From Clostridium sp. (lineage in GTDB: Bacteria > Bacillota_A > Clostridia > Lachnospirales > Lachnospiraceae), in contig JAMPAW010000076.1 in the NCBI GenBank assembly GCA_023666975.1, positions 1 through 14,969 on the forward strand: 14,969 nt of DNA, in the 5' to 3' direction. The notes beneath the pieces are model-generated. The model was not told the origin of the DNA. It saw only the letters and a list, made by a program, of their open reading frames with translations, and made no database searches. Position numbers and translations under genes: made by a program. This document shows positions 1-5,622 of the stretch, one piece after another (positions within the stretch are counted from its first letter, which is position 1; each line of letters opens with the position of its first letter).

Positions 1-25
1 CAATCGCAATCGGCTTATTCCCCAT
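1..25 (-). CDS. 5' end of an unidentified gene (partial)
   Basis: On the minus strand an AAGGAGGG ribosome site (about 36-43) sits 10 bases before an ATG at 25. The visible peptide is MGNKPIAI, after which the window ends. A second ATG at 33-31 lies in another frame and almost touches the ribosome site, so it is a poorer start. The gene follows the phosphatase on the same strand but is separated from it by a terminator and a promoter-like -10, so it probably has its own transcript. Eight residues are too few to name a product. Confidence 0.5.
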
Positions 26-57
26 TCTGTCATTCCCTCCTTGCAACATATAGGGAT

Positions 58-66
58 ATTGTAACA
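58..66 (-). promoter_or_regulatory. Putative extended -10 promoter for the left-edge gene
   Basis: Read on the minus strand this is TGTTACAAT: an extended -10 (TGn) followed by TACAAT, five of six bases of the consensus TATAAT. No convincing -35 is visible 17 bases upstream, which is common for extended -10 promoters. It lies between the terminator at 95-125 and the start codon at 25. Confidence 0.3.
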
Positions 67-87
67 TAACACGGGGAAAAATACTAT

Positions 88-125
88 AACAGAAAATCAC
101 CGAAGCATAATAAACTTCGATGATT
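88..125 (-). terminator. Intrinsic terminator after the PP2C gene
   Basis: Arms 95-105 and 115-125 pair over 11 positions around a 9-base loop. The one DNA mismatch (100 with 120) becomes a U-G wobble in minus-strand RNA. The stem is followed by UUUUCUGUU. It starts about 20 bases after the phosphatase stop codon, where the kinase/phosphatase transcript would be expected to end. Confidence 0.6.
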
Positions 126-145
126 TGCTTGTAACAAATTCTGTA

Positions 146-925
146 TCATTTTGCCTTAATGACATGAATCAGCAGCAAAGTGACATTATCCCGCCCTCCA
201 TTTTCCAATGCGGTATTCAAAAGAAGGTCCGCTGTCTGATGCACATTTCCTGCATCCGTTAAAATATATTCGATCTCTTCCTCTTCTACCATGTCTGTCA
301 TACCGTCACTACACAACAAAATATAGTCATTTTCTTTCAGTGGTATATTCTCCTCGAAATACGGCTCTATAATCATTTCGTCCTCAAATATGCCTAAATG
401 CTGTGTCAAACGGTTCTTTTTCGTGCTTGTCCGAAGCTCCGTCTGGGAAATAAGCCCCATATCATACAGGCTTTGCGCTTCATTATGGTTGACAGAAAGC
501 TGTTTCAAACTGCCATCACGAAAAAGGAATATCGGGCTGTCACCCACGTTACAAAAACTTAATTTTCCTTTTTGTATTTTGACAATTGCCAGCGTACTTC
601 CCATTCTTCCACTTTCTGTTTCATCCATTTGCTTACAGATTTTTTCATTTGCCTCAGCAATGTAACGGTCTCTAATCTGTTCAAACTTTGCATCCTGATA
701 TTGGCACAACAGCTTTGCCGCCTCTAAAGAGGCGATTTCTCCATTCTCTTCGCCTCCCATTCCGTCGAACACAGCACCCAGAAAATTCTTTTTGTCACAA
801 CAGGTATTATATTCAATCCGGTCTTCATGGACATTTTCCCGAAAGTAGCCATTCAAATAAAAATTGTCTTCATTATTCTGCCTGACCGCTCCTACATCCG
901 AAACTATACTGCATTCTATTTTCAC
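146..925 (-). CDS. PP2C-family protein serine/threonine phosphatase
   Basis: A metal-dependent PPM/PP2C phosphatase of about 259 aa, a normal length for bacterial single-domain Stp/PrpC enzymes. Visible motifs in order are SDVGAVRQNNED near the N-terminus, AVFDGMGG (metal-binding Asp and Gly), a central GDSPIFLF, LLCSDGMTD and GGRDNVTLLL at the C-terminus. These supply the acidic metal ligands of the family. No signal peptide or membrane segment is present, so it should be cytoplasmic. It lies directly downstream of the PASTA kinase and should reverse that kinase's phosphorylation. Start choice: an ATG at 943 is in frame, but the GGGAGG directly after it looks like the ribosome site for a GTG at 925 (10-base spacing). 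The GTG start gives an N-terminus VKIECSIVSDVG that matches the usual MKI..SDVG of the family. The 943 start would add six residues. The enzyme class is certain; the exact start is not. Confidence 0.93.
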   Translation of the reverse strand: MKIECSIVSDVGAVRQNNEDNFYLNGYFRENVHEDRIEYNTCCDKKNFLGAVFDGMGGEENGEIASLEAAKLLCQYQDAKFEQIRDRYIAEANEKICKQMDETESGRMGSTLAIVKIQKGKLSFCNVGDSPIFLFRDGSLKQLSVNHNEAQSLYDMGLISQTELRTSTKKNRLTQHLGIFEDEMIIEPYFEENIPLKENDYILLCSDGMTDMVEEEEIEYILTDAGNVHQTADLLLNTALENGGRDNVTLLLIHVIKAK

Positions 926-955
926 CTGCCAAAATCCTCCCATTCACGAAAACTC

Positions 956-3900
956 TTAATCCATCTCTTCCCATATCCAGCCGTCGTTGGAATTATTGGA
1001 ACTGCCGCCACCACCGGATGCCGGCTTCCCGCTGCTTTGCGGTTTTGGTCCCAGACTGACTGTGATTGTAATTTTACTTCCCTTTTCTACCTGCGTATTT
1101 TCCGCAATATCCTGTGAAATCACGAAACCAGCTGCCACATCGCCGCTGTATTCCTGTAAAACCGTAATTTTTTTCTCTTTATATCCGGCTTCTATCAGCT
1201 TTTGAACCGCTTCCTCCTGCGACAAGCCCACTACATTCGGTACGCTAAAGGTCTCTACCCCCTTACTGATTTTCAAGATAATCTGGGTTGCCGCATCCAC
1301 TGGCGTTTCCGGCTCCACGCTTTGTTCTGCCACCTGCCCTGCCGCAATATCCTTATTATATTCCTCCTCACATACGACCGGAATGCCCTGCTGGGCAAGG
1401 ATATTTTCCGCTTCTTCTTTGGTCTTTCCACGCAAATCCGGCATTGCAAGCCCTCCCTGGCTGATGCACAATACAACATCTGCGCCTTTTTGGATTTCTT
1501 CTCCCGCTGCCGGTTCCTGTCCACATACGCTTTCCGGTGCCACGGTCAGACTGTAGGTCGGCCGCACTGCAACCATCAAGCCCAGGTGCATTTCATCTAA
1601 AACATCTGCCGCTTCCTTCAATGTCTTATTCGATAAATCCGGCATTTCCATCCGCTTTGGCCCGTCACTGACAACCACTGTCTGCCTGCTGTTTTTCCAT
1701 GCCAAGCGCCCACCCTTTTTCTTCTGGGACAAAATACTTCCCTGCACTGCCTGATCCGAAAACTGATATTCCGTATCCCCAAGCTGCATTCCCGCATGTT
1801 CAAATGCTTTCTTCGCTTCCTCTACAGTCATTCCAGTCACGTCCGGCACACGCTTTGTCTGCGATATGCACAAAATGCCGACAACGATTGCAAAGCAGGC
1901 AAAAATGATAATAAACTTTTTCTTATCCGAAGACTTCTTGGGAGCAGCACTATATACCGGCTGTTTCTTTGCCGCCGGTGCCACATATGGATTGCTTTCT
2001 GTCTTTAACACACCTGTCTGAATCGGCTCTAAATCTTTAAAATCATCAAAATTATCCTGAACTTTTGCTCCTTCCCGGGATGAATTTACTGGGAAACTTC
2101 CTACTGCATTTTCCGGACGGAGTTTTATTTTCGGATTTGTGGCAGAATTGTTCTTCTGTCCGCCAGAATGTAACTGCATCGTCCGTTCCAAATCATTTGC
2201 CTGACTCTCTTTTTCAGCTTCCAGCTGTTGTCTGGCTTCTATCGCCTTTTGTCTTGCCTCCGCCTCTGCTCTTTTTTTCTCAGCATCTTCCTTTCTGCGT
2301 GCCTCTTCCTGCAAATGCTTTTTCCGCTCTTCTTCCGCTTTTTGGAGGGCTTCCTCTTCCTGCCGTTTTCTTTCTTCTTCCGCTTTCCGGCGGGCTTCTT
2401 CTTCCGCCCGTTTCCTCTCTTCTTTCTCTGCTTTTCGACGGGCTTCTTCTGCCTGTCTTCTCTCCTCTTCTGCTTTCTGGCGGGCTTCCTCCTCAAGACG
2501 TTTTCTTTCCTCTTCCTCCGCTCTCCGGCGGGCTTCCTCTTCCTGTCGTCTTCTCTCTTCTTCCTCGGCTTTCCGCCGGGCTTCCTCTGCCGCCTTGCGA
2601 GCCGCCTCTTCCTGCTGTCTTCTCTCTTCCTCCACTTTCCGACGGGCTTCCTCTTCCTGCCGTCTTCTCTCTTCTTCCGCTTTTCGATGTGCTTCTTCTT
2701 CCTGCCGCTTTCTCTCTTCCTCTTCTTCTCTTCGGCGGGCTTCCTCCTCAAGCCGTTTCCTTTCCTCTTCCTCCGCTTTCCGGCGGGCTTCCTCTTCTGC
2801 CCGTCTTCTCTCCTCTTCTTCTGCTTTCCGATGTGCTTCTGCTTCCTGCCGCTTTCTCTCTTCCTCTTCTTCTCTTCGGCGGGCTTCCTCCTCAAGACGT
2901 TTCCTTTCCTCTTCCTCCGCTTTTCGGCGAGCTTCTTCTTCCTGCCGCTTCCTCTCCTCTTCTTCCGCTTTTCGGCGGGCTTCCTCTTCCTGCCGCTTCC
3001 TCTCCTCTTCTTCCGCTTTTCGGCGGGCTTCCTCTTCTAACCGTTTCCTCTCTTCTTCCGCTCTCCGCTGCGCTTCTTCTTTAACAAGAATACTACGTCC
3101 TTTAGAACCTCCAACTGTTCCCGTTTTTTCAAACTGACTGTTTCCATTTACGATTTCCTCTATTAAAATACTATCGTCTAAATCCTCTTCCAACAAAGCC
3201 TCCAATACTTTCCGCATCTCATGGGGCTTCTGATATCGGTCTTTCGCCTGAAAACTGCAGGCCTTTTGAATTACTTCCGCAAACTTCTGTGAAGCGTTAC
3301 ACGGCTTCGGAATCGGTTCTCCTGTCAGGCGTTTCTGCAGTGCAGCCTCTTTATCCTTAAAGCGAATCGGTGCCGGATAAGGCGGCAGAAAAGGAGTCCG
3401 GTTATTATTCATCAACCGGAACAACACAATTCCCAGAGAATAAATATCCACTGTCGTATCATACTGCTCGCCACGGTATACTTCGGGAGCCATGTACACC
3501 TGGGTTCCTTTTTTCGATACCGCCATCTCGCTTCTTCCCATAACCTTGGATATGCCAAAATCCCCCAGCTTATAATTATGGGCATCCGAAATAAAGATAT
3601 TTTCCGGTTTGATATCCCTGTGTATAACCTTAAATTTCTGACAGGTTTCCAGCCCCCGGCAAATATCAATTCCCAATTGGATTACATCCTTTTGCGTAAG
3701 GGAATTTTCCTTGGTATATGCCACCAACGGTTTTAGCAGTTCCATGCGGATATAGATTGTCCACTGCATTCCGTCAGCCGTCATTGCCACATGATGATCT
3801 TCATAGGAAACAATATGGCTGTCCCCTTTCATGCGCTCCATTAAATCGCATTCGCCGATAATATCATCCACAAGGCTTCTGTAATACTCGGTTACATTTT

Positions 3901-4096
3901 CCTCTGTCATCCCCTCATCCATTATGTCCATATAGTCAGACTGGTTTTTCGGAATGGAAATCACCTTGGCTGCCGCCTTGTATGTACGTCCAAACTCCTC
4001 CCGCTCAATTTCATATACCGTACCAAAGCTGCCTTCCCCGATAATCTTCTTGATTTTCCAGTTGTGAAATATTGTATCGTTTTCCTGTAATCGCAT
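956..4096 (-). CDS. Transmembrane Ser/Thr kinase with four PASTA domains and a long E/R/K helix
   Basis: A 1046-aa Hanks-type kinase. Kinase domain at about residues 12-300: glycine loop GEGSFGTVY (20-28), lysine K44 in AAAKVI, catalytic HRDIKPEN (near 158), DFG (near 180) and APE (near 201), so all catalytic residues are present. Residues about 337-630 are almost wholly Glu, Arg, Lys, Ala and Gln in 15-16-residue units. A membrane segment (FIIIFACFAIVVGILCI, about 725-743) follows, then four extracellular PASTA repeats beginning VPDVTGM, MPDLSNK, MPDLRGK and VPNVVGL, and a Gly/Ser-rich tail ending WIWEEMD. The layout is that of PASTA kinases, which sense cell-wall fragments, but these usually have a short linker of a few tens of residues and a GxGGMA glycine loop; both differ here. 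The ATG at 4096 has GAGGGG upstream. The gene has a candidate own promoter and precedes its phosphatase by a short gap. Its position beside the T7SS genes suggests control of secretion, which is inference. Confidence 0.93.
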   Translation of the reverse strand: MRLQENDTIFHNWKIKKIIGEGSFGTVYEIEREEFGRTYKAAAKVISIPKNQSDYMDIMDEGMTEENVTEYYRSLVDDIIGECDLMERMKGDSHIVSYEDHHVAMTADGMQWTIYIRMELLKPLVAYTKENSLTQKDVIQLGIDICRGLETCQKFKVIHRDIKPENIFISDAHNYKLGDFGISKVMGRSEMAVSKKGTQVYMAPEVYRGEQYDTTVDIYSLGIVLFRLMNNNRTPFLPPYPAPIRFKDKEAALQKRLTGEPIPKPCNASQKFAEVIQKACSFQAKDRYQKPHEMRKVLEALLEEDLDDSILIEEIVNGNSQFEKTGTVGGSKGRSILVKEEAQRRAEEERKRLEEEARRKAEEEERKRQEEEARRKAEEEERKRQEEEARRKAEEEERKRLEEEARRREEEEERKRQEAEAHRKAEEEERRRAEEEARRKAEEEERKRLEEEARRREEEEERKRQEEEAHRKAEEERRRQEEEARRKVEEERRQQEEAARKAAEEARRKAEEEERRRQEEEARRRAEEEERKRLEEEARQKAEEERRQAEEARRKAEKEERKRAEEEARRKAEEERKRQEEEALQKAEEERKKHLQEEARRKEDAEKKRAEAEARQKAIEARQQLEAEKESQANDLERTMQLHSGGQKNNSATNPKIKLRPENAVGSFPVNSSREGAKVQDNFDDFKDLEPIQTGVLKTESNPYVAPAAKKQPVYSAAPKKSSDKKKFIIIFACFAIVVGILCISQTKRVPDVTGMTVEEAKKAFEHAGMQLGDTEYQFSDQAVQGSILSQKKKGGRLAWKNSRQTVVVSDGPKRMEMPDLSNKTLKEAADVLDEMHLGLMVAVRPTYSLTVAPESVCGQEPAAGEEIQKGADVVLCISQGGLAMPDLRGKTKEEAENILAQQGIPVVCEEEYNKDIAAGQVAEQSVEPETPVDAATQIILKISKGVETFSVPNVVGLSQEEAVQKLIEAGYKEKKITVLQEYSGDVAAGFVISQDIAENTQVEKGSKITITVSLGPKPQSSGKPASGGGGSSNNSNDGWIWEEMD
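2220..3085 (-). repeat. Imperfect 48-bp tandem repeats inside the kinase gene
   Basis: The coding strand is a purine-rich repeat encoding units of the type ARRKAEEEERKRQEEE. The basic period is 48 bp (16 residues), with some 45-bp or shorter units. The copies at 2941-2988 and 2989-3036 are identical over all 48 bases, which suggests recent duplication or slippage. Because the repeat is so biased, the opposite strand and other frames stay open for hundreds of bases; those open frames are not genes. Confidence 0.9.
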
Positions 4097-4172
4097 TTTA
4101 TTGCCCCTCTGTATCTATAGTATCTATCATAAAAGCATTCTGTTTTGCTTTGTTTTCTATATTCGTGTTCTC

Positions 4173-4181
4173 ATTATATCA
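4173..4181 (-). promoter_or_regulatory. Putative extended -10 promoter for kinase/phosphatase
   Basis: On the minus strand the sequence is TGATATAAT: a perfect TATAAT preceded by TG at the extended -10 spacing. There is no good -35, as expected if the extended -10 compensates. It lies between the hairpin at 4221-4247 and the kinase ATG at 4096, giving a leader of roughly 70 bases. The position suggests that kinase and phosphatase can be transcribed apart from the WXG100 genes. Confidence 0.45.
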
Positions 4182-4220
4182 ATGATTGATTTTATAATAT
4201 CGTCCACAATAACCGGACTT

Positions 4221-4247
4221 AGGGCAATGCCGGAATGGCATTGCCCT
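4221..4247 (-). terminator. Perfect 11-bp stem-loop after the WXG100 pair
   Basis: Arms AGGGCAATGCC (4221-4231) and GGCATTGCCCT (4237-4247) are perfectly complementary around a 5-base loop, about 20 bases after the stop codon of the WXG100 gene at 4268. On the minus strand the stem is not followed by a U run, so it is not a textbook terminator. It could be a weak terminator, or a 3' stabiliser of the WXG100 mRNA that lowers read-through into the kinase gene. Confidence 0.45.
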
Positions 4248-4267
4248 TGTGTTGCTCTTTTGCTCCC

Positions 4268-4570
4268 CTATTGAAAGTTGCTCGCATTTGAATTGACACT
4301 GGTTTCTGCGGTCTGATAAGTCTCTACTGTATCATCCAGAAACTTTGCGTAAGCATCAATAACTTTCTGGTACTCGTCAAAATGTGTCTGCATACCATTA
4401 ATCTTTGCCTGAAGTGTAGTTGCACTGTCACTCTGCCATGTCGAAGACAGATTATTGATTTCTGTCTTGATACCCGCCAGATTTGTTCCTAATGTAGTAT
4501 TTAACGTTCTGATTGTATTCGCCGTGCCAGTTACCTCTGCTAAAGAAATATTGATTCCTTCTACTGCCAT
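4268..4570 (-). CDS. WXG100 family T7SS substrate (EsxA/EsxB-like), YxxxE-bearing partner
   Basis: A 100-aa helix-turn-helix protein of the WXG100 family, the small secreted substrates of ESX/T7 systems that fold as helical hairpins and dimerise. The turn is TWQSDSA (a W-x-S variant of WXG) near the middle. The C-terminal helix carries YQTAE, which fits the YxxxD/E export signal, and the protein ends NSNASNFQ. There is no Sec signal peptide. The ATG at 4570 follows TAGGAGGG, in which the TAG is the stop of the preceding WXG100 gene, so the two genes are closely spaced and probably translated together, as expected for a heterodimer. It resembles the protein at 7419-7721 at both ends (MAVEGI start, NSNA..FQ end), so the two are paralogues. 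Confidence 0.93.
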   Translation of the reverse strand: MAVEGINISLAEVTGTANTIRTLNTTLGTNLAGIKTEINNLSSTWQSDSATTLQAKINGMQTHFDEYQKVIDAYAKFLDDTVETYQTAETSVNSNASNFQ

Positions 4571-4580
4571 ATTATCCCTC

Positions 4581-4883
4581 CTAATTGGTTAATTTCTTTG
4601 CCGCTGATTCTATGTTAGACTGTGTCTGCTTATAGGTCGTTGCGGTATTTTTCAAAAATGTTGCATATTCTGTCATTAAAGTTGACATCTTTGTAAAATC
4701 ATCTTCAAATCCCTTAATCTGTGTTGTGTAAGCAACATTGTCCGTACCCTGCCAGTTTGCAGACATTGCATCCACCTCAGAAAACAGCTGCGTATAAGTT
4801 TTCTTATAATCTGCAACATATTCTTCAATCTTGGTTGCTGCCGCCTCCAGTTTCGCCGGGTCTACTACGATTTTGTTTCCCAT
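4581..4883 (-). CDS. WXG100 family T7SS substrate (EsxA/EsxB-like), partner without YxxxE
   Basis: A 100-aa WXG100 protein with the canonical turn NWQGTDN flanked by two amphipathic helices. It starts MGNKIVVDPAKLEAAATKI, typical of the family. The C-terminal helix has YKQTQ where its neighbour has a YxxxE signal, so this member may be exported as a passenger of the dimer. The ATG at 4883 has AAAGGAG at 9-base spacing. Its stop codon overlaps the ribosome site of the next gene. It looks like a core substrate rather than part of the effector cassette, because the pair stands alone after a 90-base gap. It shares its N-terminal pattern with the 109-aa protein at 7079-7408. Confidence 0.93.
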   Translation of the reverse strand: MGNKIVVDPAKLEAAATKIEEYVADYKKTYTQLFSEVDAMSANWQGTDNVAYTTQIKGFEDDFTKMSTLMTEYATFLKNTATTYKQTQSNIESAAKKLTN

Positions 4884-4933
4884 GTCTTTTGTCTCCTTTC
4901 ATATGTACTAGATGTTTGGAAATTTTCCTTTAT

Positions 4934-4955
4934 ATTTAAATCGTTTGATTTAAAT
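4934..4955 (-). promoter_or_regulatory. AT-rich perfect dyad upstream of the core WXG100 pair
   Basis: Two 9-base arms, 4934-4942 (ATTTAAATC on the plus strand) and 4947-4955, are exactly complementary around GTTT. The site lies about 50-70 bases before the WXG100 ATG at 4883, in the gap after the DUF4176 genes. It could be an operator for a dimeric regulator, or part of a promoter region, since TATAAA follows it on the minus strand. I found no convincing -35. Such palindromes also occur by chance in AT-rich DNA. Confidence 0.25.
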
Positions 4956-4971
4956 CACCTCTCTGAAAAAA

Positions 4972-5277
4972 CTATATTAAATCTTTCTCTGCTTCCTTCA
5001 TCTGCCTTACAATTTCTTTTTCCAATGAAGGCAATGTATTCATAATGGCTTCTCCTTCTCCACTTAAATAGCCTGTAAAAAGGGATTCTTTAATGTCTTC
5101 ATGATTAAAAACCTGAAAAGAATAGTCATTACTAATTCCTCCTGGATACGGAACTGCTAAATATTGATACAGTTGTTTCGTTTCATTGTAAATAGGGTAA
5201 TACCCGATAATCATTACCATTTTGTCTGTATCCAATTCCAGTTTTACCACTGAACCAATAGGGTATAATCTATTCAT
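4972..5277 (-). CDS. DUF4176-like protein (second of a tandem pair)
   Basis: A 101-aa cytoplasmic-looking protein that begins MNRLYPIGSVVKLE, followed by KMVMIIGYYPI, PYPGGISN and FNHEDIKESLFTGYLSGEGE. This series (PIGSVV, IIGY, YPxG, FNxEDI, GY) is what I know as DUF4176, a family found next to LXG/WXG100 effector genes of Firmicutes T7SSb loci. The family is linked to effector export, probably as a targeting or chaperone-type factor. The gene overlaps its upstream neighbour by four bases (ATGA), which implies translational coupling. It has no signal peptide or membrane segment. A role as immunity protein to the effector cannot be excluded from sequence alone. Assignment is by pattern recognition, not by a search. 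Confidence 0.8.
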   Translation of the reverse strand: MNRLYPIGSVVKLELDTDKMVMIIGYYPIYNETKQLYQYLAVPYPGGISNDYSFQVFNHEDIKESLFTGYLSGEGEAIMNTLPSLEKEIVRQMKEAEKDLI

Positions 5278-5618
5278 CCTTCTTCACTCCTCATCAATTT
5301 TTGCAAATTTTTTTCCATCTCGCCAAACACTTCTCTCACTTCGTCAGGAGTCGTCTTTTCTAAAGAATCATACAATTCCTTCTTTTCCTTGATATACTGC
5401 TCATATGATTTATTACCCATATACCCTAAAAAAACAACATCTTCTACTTTATCTATCTCAAGCAAACGAACATCCTCTTTCTTTCGGACACCTAGCGGAT
5501 ATATGCTGATAATATAACAGAATTTAAAATGATTCCCGTCCATTAATTCCTTATATCCTAAAATAATCATATTATGTTCTTTTATTTTAAAAACAGTTCC
5601 TATTGGATATAACTCCAT
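5274..5618 (-). CDS. DUF4176-like protein (first of a tandem pair)
   Basis: A 114-aa protein starting MELYPIGTVFKIKEHNMIILGYKEL. It shares the PIG(T/S)V...IILGY pattern, a YPLG motif and VEDVVFLGY with the next gene, so the two are divergent tandem copies. The C-terminal third is a charged helix (EKTTPDEVREVFGEMEKN). It begins a few bases after the effector stop codon, and its ribosome site (GAGGTGAT) lies inside the effector's last codons, which indicates tight co-expression with the effector. The likely role is effector targeting or chaperoning at the T7SS, inferred from family context; immunity is the alternative. No membrane segment is visible. Confidence 0.8.
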   Translation of the reverse strand: MELYPIGTVFKIKEHNMIILGYKELMDGNHFKFCYIISIYPLGVRKKEDVRLLEIDKVEDVVFLGYMGNKSYEQYIKEKKELYDSLEKTTPDEVREVFGEMEKNLQKLMRSEEG

Positions 5619-5622
5619 TCTA

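Noticed and set aside
2220..3085. Regular 48-bp repeats considered as a CRISPR array
   Set aside because: Repeats are contiguous without unique spacers and encode an in-frame helix within an intact kinase gene.
2065..3137. Long plus-strand open frames of 339, 270 and 180 codons, and a 218-codon minus frame at 2239-2895
   Set aside because: They lie entirely over the purine-rich kinase repeats. The repeat lacks stop codons in several frames; the translations are low-complexity (Leu/Pro, Phe, Ser, or Lys/Arg) with no ribosome site or domain.
4221..4247. Hairpin as terminator of a plus-strand transcript (T-rich sequence follows on that strand)
   Set aside because: No plus-strand gene ends here; every supported gene in the window is on the minus strand.
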